Assembly (NCBI GenBank): GCA_934555825.1
Contig: CAKTFJ010000006.1
Location: 94,066-158,065, forward strand
Origin: an uncultured Hyphomicrobium sp.
GTDB taxonomy: Bacteria > Pseudomonadota > Alphaproteobacteria > Rhizobiales > Hyphomicrobiaceae
Length of the DNA: 64,000 nucleotides
Direction: 5' to 3'
The notes under the pieces were generated by a model. That model did no database searches. It saw only the letters and a list, made by a program, of their open reading frames with translations, and had not been told where the DNA came from. The position numbers and the translations under genes were made by a program. Below, in pieces: positions 1-9,156 of this stretch (its first letter is position 1; each line of letters begins with the position of its first letter).

Positions 1-26
1 GCGCATCGAGCGGAGGAACCGAACCC

Positions 27-1703
27 ATGTCGACTGCTGAGCTCAAACCCGAAGGTGGCCTCGTTGCGGCAGGCCCTGCGCAGTTGATCGCGCGGACCGC
101 TGAAGCCGCAGCCGCGGCCGACCGGGTGCTCGCCCTCGCGAAAGAGGGCGTCCGGGCCAGAGTCGCTGACGCTGGCGGTGTCGATGCCGCTCAGCACGCA
201 GCCCACGGCCTGGCCTGGTTCGCTACCACCGTCGAAGCGCTCCGTCAGATGAACCTGTGGGCCGCGCGTCTCAACGAAGAAGGCGTGTTTGGCGAGATCG
301 AGCAGCTTCTCCTGCTGGCGGCTTTCGCCGAATACGGCGCGCAGATCGCGGGCGGCATTCCCATGAGCCAGCTCGAAATTATCCGCCCCGATGCGCTGGG
401 CATCCCGCGCGAGGCGATCCGCAAATACGAGGACGAAATCGCCGACATCGTGGCCGAGGGTAGCTCCGAAGCGCTCAAGGCGCGTCTCGCAGAGCTGATC
501 GAGCACGCGCAGGGTGCGACCACGTTCGGAAACTCCGGCCTCGATGAGACGATGGCTGCCATCCACGAGCAGATGCGCGACTTCTCGGAAGCCGAGGTCG
601 TACCCCACGCGCACGAGTGGCATCTCGCCAACGCTTACATTCCGATCGAGATCGTCAACAAGGTCGCCGAGCTCGGCGTCTTCGGTCTCACGCTGCCGGA
701 GGAGTACGGCGGCCTCGGCCTCGGCAAGCTCGCCATGTGCGTCGTCTCGGAAGAGCTGTCGCGCGGATACATCGGTGTCGGCTCGCTCGGCACGCGCGCA
801 GAGATCGCGGGCGAACTGATTCACAACAACGGCACGCCTGAGCAGAAGGAGAAGTATCTCCCCAAGATCGCCACCGGCGAATGGCTGCCGACAGCCGTTT
901 TCACAGAGCCGAACACGGGCTCCGACCTTGCATCGCTCAAGACGCGCGCCGTGAAGGACGGCGACTCTTACAAGATCACCGGCCAGAAGACCTGGATCAC
1001 GCATCCCGTGCGTGCCGACATCATGACCGTGCTGACGCGCACCAACCCTGACGAGAAAGGCTACAAGGGCCTTTCGATGTTCATCGCCGAGAAGCCGCGC
1101 GGTTCCGACGAGGATCCGTTCCCTGCAACGGGCATGACGGGCGGCGAGATCGAGGTGCTCGGCTATCGCGGCATGAAGGAATATGACATCTCCTTCGACG
1201 GCTTCGAGGTGCCGGCCGAAAACCTGCTCGGCGGCGTCGAAGGGCAGGGCTTCAAGCAGCTCATGAACACCTTCGAAGGTGCACGCATTCAGACGGCCGC
1301 CCGTGCGGTCGGCGTTGCACAGTGTGCCATGGACCTTGCCCTTAAGTACGCGCTTGAGCGCAACCAGTTCGGCAAGCCGATCTACAAATTCCCGCGCGTT
1401 GCGAACAAGGTCGTGATGATGGCTGTCGAGACCATGATCGCGCGCCAGCTCTCCTACTTTGCTGCGCGCGAGAAGGACGAGGGCCACCGTTGCGACCTCG
1501 AAGCCGGCATGGCGAAGCTGCTGGGCGCGCGCGTCGCGTGGGCCAACGCAGATAACGCGCTCCAGATCCACGGCGGCAACGGCTTCGCGCTTGAATACCC
1601 GGTGAGCCGCGTGCTGTGCGACGCGCGCATCCTCAACATCTTCGAGGGCGCGGCCGAGATCCAGGCGCAGGTCATCGCGCGGCGACTGCTCGAAGACAAG
1701 TAG
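27..1703 (+). CDS. mcd: Acyl-CoA dehydrogenase, probable (2S)-methylsuccinyl-CoA dehydrogenase
   Basis: This 558-residue flavoprotein has the acyl-CoA dehydrogenase fold from about residue 170 on, with the FAD/substrate motif TEPNTGSDL and the C-terminal FEGAAEIQ motif, whose glutamate (about residue 540) is the usual catalytic base position. An extra N-terminal helical region of about 150 residues makes it much longer than ordinary 380-residue family members. That length is typical of methylsuccinyl-CoA dehydrogenase, which oxidises (2S)-methylsuccinyl-CoA to mesaconyl-CoA in the ethylmalonyl-CoA pathway for acetyl-CoA assimilation and glyoxylate regeneration. A GGAGGAA ribosome-binding site precedes the ATG. 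The other pathway genes are not in the window, so the exact substrate is inferred from architecture; a different long-form acyl-CoA dehydrogenase is the alternative. Confidence 0.8.
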   Translation: MSTAELKPEGGLVAAGPAQLIARTAEAAAAADRVLALAKEGVRARVADAGGVDAAQHAAHGLAWFATTVEALRQMNLWAARLNEEGVFGEIEQLLLLAAFAEYGAQIAGGIPMSQLEIIRPDALGIPREAIRKYEDEIADIVAEGSSEALKARLAELIEHAQGATTFGNSGLDETMAAIHEQMRDFSEAEVVPHAHEWHLANAYIPIEIVNKVAELGVFGLTLPEEYGGLGLGKLAMCVVSEELSRGYIGVGSLGTRAEIAGELIHNNGTPEQKEKYLPKIATGEWLPTAVFTEPNTGSDLASLKTRAVKDGDSYKITGQKTWITHPVRADIMTVLTRTNPDEKGYKGLSMFIAEKPRGSDEDPFPATGMTGGEIEVLGYRGMKEYDISFDGFEVPAENLLGGVEGQGFKQLMNTFEGARIQTAARAVGVAQCAMDLALKYALERNQFGKPIYKFPRVANKVVMMAVETMIARQLSYFAAREKDEGHRCDLEAGMAKLLGARVAWANADNALQIHGGNGFALEYPVSRVLCDARILNIFEGAAEIQAQVIARRLLEDK

Positions 1704-1716
1704 AGCAGCCGCGGCG

Positions 1717-3069
1717 CTACATCACGAGGCGCGGCGTATTTGCCGAGCGGAGGATATTGACGAAGCCCTCTGCGATCTTGTCGCTGCTGTCGGCCTCGAA
1801 GTAGAGGTCGCCAGCGCACGATTTCAGCACACGCGCCACGTCATCGGCGCGTGTGCCTGGGTTGCCGAGCTGGCTCGGCTGGCCCAGCGTCGCCATATAG
1901 CCCCAGTCGTCCGGCATCGGGATGTATGGCGTGTGGAGAACACCCACGCGGATGCCACGGCTCTTCAGGGTCTCGCAGAACGCCATGTTGAATGGCGCGA
2001 CGTCCGCTCGGTAGGCCGGCTGATCGACCCAGAAGCGCCCGGGATCCTGGACGCCATCGGTTGCCAGAATGACGAGCTTCATGGGGCTTGCTGCCGTTGC
2101 CCCGCTTCCGCCCTGTCCAATGACCGAAAGGACGGAACCGATACCCTCGTTGAATTTCGTGGCGCCCTCCGTCTTGCCCGACATTGCTGGCGCTGATGGC
2201 AGGTTCCAGCGAAGCTGAGACCGGCTCGCCGTCATCGTTTGCTTGCGGTTGTAGTAGGTGTCGAAAGACCAGATCGACGCCTGAATCGATTTTGCGTCCG
2301 GATCGAGCACATCGAATTCGTCGATCATCTTCTTGATGCCGGTATTGATCGCGTCGTAGCGCAGCGTGATGCCCATCGCCTTCGCGTAGAGATAGGAATT
2401 CGCATAACCTTTCACCGGCGCATTATCGTGGCAGGCGAAAGCGCAGCCGATCTGGCTTTTGAGAAGCGCCTGCTCGTGTTCATCCGCGCCGATGGCCATG
2501 GAGCCGGACGTATCGACCAGAAGCGTGATTTCCATGAAGGGCAGGATCGCCGCCGAAGCGACGGCTTCGCCGTTGATGGTCACCTCGTTGAAGCCAAAAA
2601 GAGGCAGCAGATGCGGGCGATACGTCGCCGTATAGCTGACGGAGGACCGGATCTGCCCGTTATCGAACGTCACCGAAACGTTCGCTGCCCCATCTATGCC
2701 AGAAAGCCCGGCCATCTGCACAGCGAAGAAATTGGAGGCGCGGTCCTTCGCAGATGCGAGAGCCGTTTCCGCGTTTCCCCCGAGGGGTCCGCCGTCGAGA
2801 AGTGCCAGTCGCGCCGTTGACACGCCCGCGAGCGAAGCGGAATCTGTGATGGCGTCGATCTTGGCTTTCGTGCTGTAGGCGCCGCCGGCATCGATAGCCA
2901 GGCCGATGAAGAGCAGAAGGGTAAGCAACGACGCCGCGAATGGAACCGCAACACTTCCGTCCCGACTTTCGAGAAAGCGCACGCACAAAGCGGAGACAGG
3001 GACGCGGGAAAAATTCAGCGCGCGGACGAAGCGCGATGTCCTGGAAGCGTTCAGCATGGTGGGGATCAT
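1717..3069 (-). CDS. TadG-like pilus-assembly protein with a von Willebrand factor A domain
   Basis: This is a membrane-anchored protein of about 450 residues. A basic N-terminus is followed by one hydrophobic segment (roughly residues 45-65) and the TadE/TadG-type stretch typical of minor pseudopilins (DGSVAVPFA, then a segment ending IDAGGAYS). Further on lies a VWA domain with the metal-binding motif DTSGS and a later ATDG. TadG proteins act at the cell surface with Flp/Tad pili, but no other tad gene is nearby, so this is an orphan copy. An upstream TTG at 3102 is possible; ATG at 3069 or 3057 is more likely, though none has a clear ribosome-binding site. It converges on mcd with a gap of only 13 bases. 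Confidence 0.75.
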   Translation of the reverse strand: MIPTMLNASRTSRFVRALNFSRVPVSALCVRFLESRDGSVAVPFAASLLTLLLFIGLAIDAGGAYSTKAKIDAITDSASLAGVSTARLALLDGGPLGGNAETALASAKDRASNFFAVQMAGLSGIDGAANVSVTFDNGQIRSSVSYTATYRPHLLPLFGFNEVTINGEAVASAAILPFMEITLLVDTSGSMAIGADEHEQALLKSQIGCAFACHDNAPVKGYANSYLYAKAMGITLRYDAINTGIKKMIDEFDVLDPDAKSIQASIWSFDTYYNRKQTMTASRSQLRWNLPSAPAMSGKTEGATKFNEGIGSVLSVIGQGGSGATAASPMKLVILATDGVQDPGRFWVDQPAYRADVAPFNMAFCETLKSRGIRVGVLHTPYIPMPDDWGYMATLGQPSQLGNPGTRADDVARVLKSCAGDLYFEADSSDKIAEGFVNILRSANTPRLVM

Positions 3070-3173
3070 TCGTGAACAGATAAACAGTAAACGTACAAAC
3101 AATATGAAGCGTACGATGACCGTCTGAAGGTTATCTTAATTCGCTGCCGCTCAATCCTTATCCGGAACGCGAT

Positions 3174-3629
3174 ATGAAATCAGTCCACGCCTCAATTGCT
3201 GCCGTCTCAGTGCTTTGTCTCTCCTCTCTTCTCACATCCGCCCATGCGTATGAAGAGCTTCCACGCGCCGAGATCTTCGAGAAAGACGCCGGCCGCACGT
3301 GGCTCTCGCACTGCGAGTTCCAGCACGATCGCTACATCGTCTGTAAGCACGGCGCCAAGCCCGTGATCGACGCGATCTCCAACCCCGAGCATGCTGGCGC
3401 TCCGGGTGCGGCCCTGCAGGCGCACATACGCGAGATCTTCGAAAAGAAGGGCTGCACGTTTGCGGCGCCCGACAATACCTTTCGCGTGAACGGGATTTTT
3501 CTCTCTTTCGATGCGGAGAAGGGCGCAGAGATCAAATGTGAAGGAAAGCCCTCCACGCTCGTCTTCGCGCCTCAGGGCGCAATCTTCCTCGATACGCTCT
3601 ACTTCTATTTTCAGGGACCACCCGAATAG
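3174..3629 (+). CDS. Exported hypothetical protein
   Basis: This is a 151-residue protein with a clear signal peptide: basic start, hydrophobic core, and probable cleavage after AHA near residue 25. The mature part has four cysteines (SHCEF, IVCKH, KGCTF and KCEG), enough for two disulfides in the periplasm. I do not recognise the family. It is divergent from the TadG-like gene across about 100 bases and is followed by a hairpin-rich 40-base gap before the SDR gene. Confidence 0.65.
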   Translation: MKSVHASIAAVSVLCLSSLLTSAHAYEELPRAEIFEKDAGRTWLSHCEFQHDRYIVCKHGAKPVIDAISNPEHAGAPGAALQAHIREIFEKKGCTFAAPDNTFRVNGIFLSFDAEKGAEIKCEGKPSTLVFAPQGAIFLDTLYFYFQGPPE

Positions 3630-3671
3630 CGCCGCTTCCCTTTCCGCGGCGCCCCCGCTAAATGCGGGAGT

Positions 3672-4496
3672 ATGACCCGTTCCATTCTCATCACTGGCTG
3701 TTCGTCCGGTATCGGTCTCGCGTCCGCGCGCCTTATGAAAGAGCGCGGGTGGCGTGTGCTTGCCACAGCGCGCAGCGCGGAAGATCTCGCGATGCTTGAG
3801 CGAGACGTGGGTGTGACGGCCCTGGCGCTCGATCTCGCGAATCCGGTTTCCATTGCCGAGGCAGCAAACGCGGCGTTGCATTTGACCGATGGCCGCCTCA
3901 CGGCGCTGTTCAACAACGGCGCGTATGGTCAGGTGGGCGCGATCGAGGACCTCACGCCCGAGACCTTGCGACGGCAGATAGAGGTCAACCTGATCGGCAC
4001 GCACGATCTCACGCGCCGCCTCATCCCTGCAATGCGTGCGCAAGGCGAAGGCCGCATCGTGCAATGCTCGTCGGTCCTCGGATTCGTATCGGTCCCCTAT
4101 CGCGGCGCCTACTGCGCGTCGAAGTATGCACTCGAAGCGCTCAGCGACGCGTTGCGCTACGAGCTCGCGGGCAGCGGGATTCGCGTTTCCATCATCCAGC
4201 CAGGCCCCATCCGCACGCGCTTCGTCGCCACCGCGCTCGCGAACTTTCGCGCGACCGTGGACATCGAAGGATCGGCCCACCGCGAAACGTATCTGAGGCG
4301 CCTTGCGGCGATGGAGCAGGGCGGCAAATCTACGTTCAAGCTCGAACCCGAGGCGGTGGCCTGGAAGCTCGTGCATGCGGTCGAAAGCGCACGCCCTAAG
4401 CGCCGCTACAAGGTGACAGTGCCGACGTACATAGCCGCTGCCGGCAAGCGCGCTCTTCCTCCGCCGCTCGCCGATTGGCTCATGCAGCGGATTTGA
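3672..4496 (+). CDS. Short-chain dehydrogenase/reductase family oxidoreductase
   Basis: This 274-residue classical SDR has the nucleotide-binding motif TGCSSGIG at residues 8-15, the NNGAYG stretch (NNAG equivalent) and the catalytic S...YxxxK set, seen as CSSVLG followed by YCASK. The PGPIRT motif after the active site is also standard. The specific substrate cannot be read from the sequence. The C-terminal part resembles SDRs acting on lipid-like or polyketide-like substrates, but that is weak. It converges with the small EF-hand gene. Confidence 0.85.
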   Translation: MTRSILITGCSSGIGLASARLMKERGWRVLATARSAEDLAMLERDVGVTALALDLANPVSIAEAANAALHLTDGRLTALFNNGAYGQVGAIEDLTPETLRRQIEVNLIGTHDLTRRLIPAMRAQGEGRIVQCSSVLGFVSVPYRGAYCASKYALEALSDALRYELAGSGIRVSIIQPGPIRTRFVATALANFRATVDIEGSAHRETYLRRLAAMEQGGKSTFKLEPEAVAWKLVHAVESARPKRRYKVTVPTYIAAAGKRALPPPLADWLMQRI

Positions 4497-4513
4497 GAGG
4501 ACCCTGCGCGCGC

Positions 4514-4798
4514 TCAATCTGCGCGTCGGGCTTTGTGCACGAGGCCCTTTTCGCAGCCTGCACGGAACTCGGCGTTCGTGATCTTGCCGTCGCCGTTCGT
4601 ATCGACGGCGGCAAAATCCGGTACGTACGGCTTGGCCTGATCCCGTCCGAGATCGCTACGGCCTGCTGCCAGATTCCAGATGGCCCGGCAGTCGTCGAGG
4701 CTGATTGTGCCGCTGCTCGCATCGTCATGATCGGACGCATACGCAGCGGCGCCTCCGATCGCGAGGGCCAACGACACCAAAATGATCCGCGTCGTCAT
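4514..4798 (-). CDS. Small exported EF-hand protein
   Basis: This 94-residue protein has an N-terminal signal peptide (hydrophobic core residues 5-20, probable cleavage after AYA). It carries one canonical EF-hand loop, DTNGDGKITNAEF, with acidic ligands at positions 1, 3, 5 and 12, predicting Ca2+ binding outside the cytoplasm. Two cysteines (DDCRA and AGCEK) may form a disulfide. Single EF-hand exported proteins of this size are common in alphaproteobacteria; the role is unknown. Confidence 0.75.
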   Translation of the reverse strand: MTTRIILVSLALAIGGAAAYASDHDDASSGTISLDDCRAIWNLAAGRSDLGRDQAKPYVPDFAAVDTNGDGKITNAEFRAGCEKGLVHKARRAD

Positions 4799-4985
4799 CG
4801 AGCACCTTCCCGTAAGAAAACGCGCTGCAATTCAAGGAGCTATGGGCGCTGGCTGCAGCCTGCGGGGTTAGCTCCCATCATAAAGTGCCCGCGTGTGGCG
4901 AATATGCCTCATATTTGTGCAGTAGCCTCCGTGTACGGCCGGAAGACGTCGAAGAACTGATCGGCCGCAACAAGGGGAGACTTCC

Positions 4986-5498
4986 ATGGACCTTATCACG
5001 GCACTTGCGGTCAGCATCGGCTTGCTTGGCGGTGTTGCGACCTACCTCTTCCTTTCGCCGTTCGGCTTCGGCCTGCAGATCTGGGCGGCTTTCATCGCCT
5101 GGGCCAGCTTCTACCACGCAGGCGGCGGCACAAGCGGCTTCACGTCGAGCGTTCTCGCAAACCTGTGGGGTGTGCTCTGGGGTGCGATTACGCTCATCGC
5201 AATCACGCAGACGGGGTACGGAAGCACGTTGGGGCTTCCCCTCTGGGCCGGCATATGCGTTGCGGTCGGCGTTGCACTCATGATCCTCGGCGCGAAGATC
5301 TCGCCGTTCTCGGCCATTCCGGCTCAGGTCTACGGCTTTGCCTCGACGGTCGCATTTACGTTGCTCACGAACACGGCGTTCGCCCTGACGCGTCCCGACC
5401 TGTCCAACCCGGCGATCGTCATCGCGCTGTCGATGATTGTCGGCGCCGTATTCGGTCTCGTTTCGCAGAAACTCGCGGGCGCGCTCACGAAGTCCTGA
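4986..5498 (+). CDS. DUF1097 family integral membrane protein
   Basis: This is a 170-residue, very hydrophobic protein with about five predicted transmembrane helices and the small-residue-rich segments typical of DUF1097. A GGGGAG ribosome-binding site sits just upstream of the ATG. Family function is not established; some members are encoded beside transport or metabolic genes. It forms a single-gene unit ending in a strong intrinsic terminator. Confidence 0.75.
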   Translation: MDLITALAVSIGLLGGVATYLFLSPFGFGLQIWAAFIAWASFYHAGGGTSGFTSSVLANLWGVLWGAITLIAITQTGYGSTLGLPLWAGICVAVGVALMILGAKISPFSAIPAQVYGFASTVAFTLLTNTAFALTRPDLSNPAIVIALSMIVGAVFGLVSQKLAGALTKS

Positions 5499-5517
5499 GC
5501 TGATCCATCCGGAAGAG

Positions 5518-5553
5518 AAAGCGCGAGGGGCGTCATGCCCTTCGCGCTTTTTT
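5518..5553 (+). terminator. Intrinsic terminator after the DUF1097 gene
   Basis: A 14-base-pair stem, 5518-5531 with 5537-5550, has one G-T wobble and a 5-base loop. It ends in a run of six T residues. It lies between two convergent genes and, because the stem is flanked by A and T runs, could serve both strands. Confidence 0.85.
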
Positions 5554-5574
5554 CCCGCTGAAGAAGGAGGGGGC

Positions 5575-6135
5575 TCAAGGCCCGATGGGTTTGAACTCCG
5601 GCGCCTTGTCCGGAACCACCCACAAATGCACGTTTCTGCCGTCGACGATCTCCGTCCTGTCCGGCTTCCACTCGCCCATGCCGAAATTGTAGGAGAGAAT
5701 GCGCGTGCCGGGCGCGAGTTTGAGCAACTCGGGACGCAGCTTCAAGTTGATGGACGTGAGCAGAAAAAGCGTGATCACCGTCGCGTCGCCAAGCTCCGTC
5801 TCGAAAAGATCCTGCTCCTTGAACACGACTCTATCCGCGACGCCGGCTTCTTCCGCGTTCTCCGTGGCCTTCGAGACCAGTTCGGGATTGATGTCGACGC
5901 CTTCCGCGCGAATGCCATAGCGCTTGGCAGCCGTGATTGGGATGCGCCCGTCTCCCGATCCGAGATCGATGAGCACGTCGCCCTCTTTGAGGTCCGCCAT
6001 CTCCAGCATGACGTCGACGGCCGCTTGGGGAGTCGGAAAATAGAGCACTTCAGGCGGATGCGCGGTATTGGCCGCGGCACCCACCGCCAGTGTGCAAACG
6101 AGGGCGGCTGCTGCGATTTGAGATCGAAACGACAC
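5575..6135 (-). CDS. Exported class I SAM-dependent methyltransferase
   Basis: This 186-residue protein starts with a signal-peptide-like segment (hydrophobic residues 7-21, cleavage near AAA/NTA). A Rossmann-fold methyltransferase domain follows: SAM motif I reads LIDLGSGDGR and the acidic residue after strand 2 is in GVDINP. The combination of an export signal with a SAM-binding domain is seen in a family of uncharacterised methyltransferases. It is the last gene of the rplY-pth-ychF cluster, separated from ychF by 38 bases. The substrate is unknown. Confidence 0.75.
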   Translation of the reverse strand: MSFRSQIAAAALVCTLAVGAAANTAHPPEVLYFPTPQAAVDVMLEMADLKEGDVLIDLGSGDGRIPITAAKRYGIRAEGVDINPELVSKATENAEEAGVADRVVFKEQDLFETELGDATVITLFLLTSINLKLRPELLKLAPGTRILSYNFGMGEWKPDRTEIVDGRNVHLWVVPDKAPEFKPIGP

Positions 6136-6173
6136 GCGACACTCCTTTGCGGCGGAGCACGAAGTCTAAGTGC

Positions 6174-7271
6174 CTAATTCGCGAAGCGGAAGTGGAGGAC
6201 ATCCCCGTCGGCGACGACATACTCCTTACCTTCAAGGCGCATTTTTCCCGCTTCCTTCGCGCCCGTCTCGCCGCCGAGCGTCACGTAGTCATCGTATCCG
6301 ATGGTTTCAGCGCGAATGAAGCCCTTCTCGAAGTCGGTGTGAATGACGCCAGCCGCCTGCGGGGCCTTGGTCCCGCGCACGATGGTCCAGGCGCGCGCCT
6401 CTTTCGGGCCGACGGTGAAGTAGGTCACGAGGTCCAAGAGCCGGTAACCAGCGCGGATCAGGCGGTCGAGGCCCGGCTCCGCAAGCCCCATGGATTCGAG
6501 GAACTCCGCGCGATCCTCAGCAGGAAGGCCGGAAAACTCGGATTCGATCTTGGCCGAGATCACGACGGAGGCCGCGCCCTCCGCCTGTGCGCGCTCTGCA
6601 ACCTTCGCAGAATGTGCGTTGCCAGCAGCGGCGGATGCTTCGTCCACGTTGCACACGTAGAGCACCGGCTTCGATGTGATGAGCTGGAACCCCGTGAAGA
6701 TCGAGCGCTCCTCCGGCGTAATGTCGGCAAAGCGCGCGGGCCGGCCGTCGCGCAACGGCACGAGCGCCTTTTCCATCACGGCAAGCTGCGCCTTCGCGTC
6801 CTTGTCGCCGCCCTTGGCCTTCTTCTCGACCGTCGCGATCCGCCGTTCGAGACTCTCCATGTCGGAGAGCATTAGCTCGGTCTCTACCACTTCCGCGTCG
6901 GCCAACGGGTCGATGCGGTTCTCGACATGCGTGATGTCGTCGTCTTCGAAGCAGCGCAGCACATAGGCGATGGCGTCCATCTCGCGGATGTGCGCCAGGA
7001 ACTTGTTGCCGAGGCCTTCGCCCTTGGATGCGCCACGCACAAGGCCTGCGATGTCGACGAAGGTGAGCCGCGTCGGAATGATGTCGCCGGATTTGGCAAT
7101 CCCGGCGAGCTTGCGCAGACGCTCGTCAGGCACGCCCACTTCGCCCACGTTGGGCTCGATGGTGCAGAAAGGATAGTTTGCCGCTTCCGCAGCCGCCGTC
7201 GCCGTCAACGCGTTGAAGAGGGTGGACTTGCCGACGTTCGGCAGGCCCACGATGCCGCATTTGAAACCCAT
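6174..7271 (-). CDS. ychF: Redox-regulated ATPase/GTPase YchF
   Basis: This is a 365-residue Obg-family P-loop protein. Walker A GLPNVGKS is at residues 9-16, switch II DIAGLVRGAS follows, and the G4 position reads NVDE rather than NKxD, the hallmark of YchF/OLA1 that gives ATP preference. The C-terminal TGS-like domain (FTVGPKEARAW onward) is complete. I chose ATG at 7271 because MGFKCGIVGLP is the conserved start; the extra 11 upstream codons are not. YchF binds ribosomes and moderates stress responses, which fits its place after pth and rplY. Confidence 0.95.
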   Translation of the reverse strand: MGFKCGIVGLPNVGKSTLFNALTATAAAEAANYPFCTIEPNVGEVGVPDERLRKLAGIAKSGDIIPTRLTFVDIAGLVRGASKGEGLGNKFLAHIREMDAIAYVLRCFEDDDITHVENRIDPLADAEVVETELMLSDMESLERRIATVEKKAKGGDKDAKAQLAVMEKALVPLRDGRPARFADITPEERSIFTGFQLITSKPVLYVCNVDEASAAAGNAHSAKVAERAQAEGAASVVISAKIESEFSGLPAEDRAEFLESMGLAEPGLDRLIRAGYRLLDLVTYFTVGPKEARAWTIVRGTKAPQAAGVIHTDFEKGFIRAETIGYDDYVTLGGETGAKEAGKMRLEGKEYVVADGDVLHFRFAN

Positions 7272-7454
7272 GGGAGAAAGCCTTCGTGATGGTCGCAGGC
7301 TCACGGGTGTGAGCTATTGGTCTGCGAGAGGCTCGTTGCCTCTTGGCGTCGAAATACCGTTGCCGGGCGATTACACCGGAGCGCGGTGCCGATCAATGCC
7401 GAACGGCGCCGCGGCGCGGCCTAACGCTACGAAAACACCGCGATTTCCGAGCGG

Positions 7455-8276
7455 TCACCGGATCTTTTCAAGTTCGAACGCCGAATAATTAGCGGGCTTC
7501 GGCAGTCGGTCCTGGCCGCTCATGGCGTCCGAGAGCGCTTCCGCCAGGATGGTGCCTTCCTCCACGTCCTTCACCGCAATCACCATGAACGGGCGCTGCC
7601 AGTCGGTCGCATCCCGCCCGCGCCGGCTTCCCAGTTCGCGGAACTGCCCGAGGTTCAGGGCCGAAATCGGAATAGCGGTATCCGGCACAACCTCGGAAAC
7701 GAAAGCGGCCGTGCTCTGCGCCCGGCGTCCGGCGCGGGCTTTTTCCGCAACCGCGCTGCCTTCCTGCGAAGCTGTGCCGACCGCGATGATCTCGCGCGCG
7801 CCGGCAAGACCGTCGCGCACCTCTTGGTCGAGCACGTCGCGCGTGACTTCGGCACCTGAGATCACCCGGCCGTCGCGTTCGAGCTGGTCAGAGCTTCCGC
7901 GCACCCACAAATACTGGTTTTTGGCGACGACGACGTCGAACGTCGCGCGCCGGCCGAACGTGTCGTGTCCTTCGATCTCGAAGATCATGGTGCCGCGCGT
8001 TTGGCGTACGGGCTCGACGAGGGGCGCGACCTCGACCGGCGTATAGGGTTCCGCATAGGGGTCGATGACGAGGTTGTGCGCCACAACCGCGGCCGTCGTT
8101 ACGGCGGCAGTGGCGGTCAGTGCCGTCGCAACACCAGCATTGGTCTGGAAAAACGAGGCGAACCACGTGTACCAGTCCTGCCAGCTCCGAATGCGGTCGA
8201 ACCATTTATAGGTTCGCCACGCACCGCCCGCGCGTCTGCGCCGCTTGTCCTTGGCGTCTTCCGTGTCGGCTGTCAT
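7455..8276 (-). CDS. Hypothetical single-pass membrane protein
   Basis: This 273-residue protein has a basic, tryptophan-rich N-terminus, one predicted transmembrane segment at about residues 45-68 and a long C-terminal domain without a motif I recognise. It sits between pth and ychF in the same direction, 64 bases after pth, so it is probably cotranscribed with them. There is no catalytic signature. Confidence 0.55.
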   Translation of the reverse strand: MTADTEDAKDKRRRRAGGAWRTYKWFDRIRSWQDWYTWFASFFQTNAGVATALTATAAVTTAAVVAHNLVIDPYAEPYTPVEVAPLVEPVRQTRGTMIFEIEGHDTFGRRATFDVVVAKNQYLWVRGSSDQLERDGRVISGAEVTRDVLDQEVRDGLAGAREIIAVGTASQEGSAVAEKARAGRRAQSTAAFVSEVVPDTAIPISALNLGQFRELGSRRGRDATDWQRPFMVIAVKDVEEGTILAEALSDAMSGQDRLPKPANYSAFELEKIR

Positions 8277-8340
8277 ACGGCGCCCCCCTCAGAACACTAT
8301 AGGGGGTATAGCCCAAATTTTAATCGGAAACGAGCCGGGG

Positions 8341-9093
8341 CTATTCGCTGGGTTTGCGGCCCGCGAGCCACTTCTTGAGGTTTTCGGCAAGCGCATTCGC
8401 GCTTTTGCTCCCGCGTTCGCCGCGCGGATTTGCTCTCGGTTTCGCTGGCGGGGGCGGAGGGGGTTTATCCCCGTCGTCCTTACTGGCGTCTTTTCGCGTC
8501 TTGCTGTCTTTCCTTGGATCGGCAGGCTCGCCGATCTCGCGCGCGACGTCGGTAAGAAAACGAGATTGGTCGTCGCGCACGAGGCGGGACGCAGCCTTTG
8601 CAATGGCCCCGAGCAGAGTCTCCAGCCACTCGTGCTCCACCTTCGCAAAGTCCGACAGCACCCAACGGGCAACGAGTTCGCGCGCTCCGGGATGTCCGAC
8701 GCCGATCCGCACGCGCACATAGTCGTTGCCGATGTGGGCGGACATCGACCTGAGCCCGTTGTGGCCCGCGTTGCCGCCGCCTGTCTTGATTTTGAGCTTT
8801 CCGGGCGCGAGGTCGATCTCGTCATAGAAGACGACGATGTCCTTTTCGGCGATCTTGAGAAAGCGCGCGGCTTCGCCCACGGAACGGCCGCTCTCGTTCA
8901 TGTAGGTCTGCGGCTTGAGCAGCAGCACCTTCTCGCCGCCGATCTCACCGTCGGCTGCGAGGCCTTGAAACTTGCGCTTCCAGGGGCCGAAGGCATGCGC
9001 GTCCGCAATGGCGTCCACGGCCATGAAGCCGACGTTATGCCGGTTGCGGGCGTATTCGCTGCCGGGATTTCCGAGGCCGACGAAAAGCTTCAT
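8341..9093 (-). CDS. pth: Peptidyl-tRNA hydrolase
   Basis: This enzyme releases peptides from peptidyl-tRNA that has dropped off the ribosome. The N-terminal 190 residues are a full Pth domain: FVGLGNPG at residues 4-11, the catalytic histidine in NRHNVGF (about residue 19), the tRNA-contact motif TYMNESG, and [10 protein letters not shown]. The protein is 250 residues against the usual 190-200, because of a lysine- and proline-rich C-terminal tail ([11 protein letters not shown]) ending in an amphipathic segment. Such tails occur in Hyphomicrobiales. It lies 63 bases after rplY, across a strong terminator. Confidence 0.95.
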   Translation of the reverse strand: MKLFVGLGNPGSEYARNRHNVGFMAVDAIADAHAFGPWKRKFQGLAADGEIGGEKVLLLKPQTYMNESGRSVGEAARFLKIAEKDIVVFYDEIDLAPGKLKIKTGGGNAGHNGLRSMSAHIGNDYVRVRIGVGHPGARELVARWVLSDFAKVEHEWLETLLGAIAKAASRLVRDDQSRFLTDVAREIGEPADPRKDSKTRKDASKDDGDKPPPPPPAKPRANPRGERGSKSANALAENLKKWLAGRKPSE

Positions 9094-9108
9094 GGAAGGG
9101 CCTCAAAC

Positions 9109-9138
9109 AAAAAGGCCGGCACCCGTGGAGGTGCCGGC
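9109..9138 (-). terminator. Intrinsic terminator between rplY and pth
   Basis: On the minus strand a perfect 9-base-pair stem, GCCGGCACC with GGTGCCGGC, closes a 6-base loop and is followed by five T residues. It lies just after the rplY stop and only 16 bases before the pth start codon, so it should reduce transcription passing from rplY into pth. Confidence 0.85.
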
Positions 9139-9156
9139 GCTCTCAGTGCGTGTGGC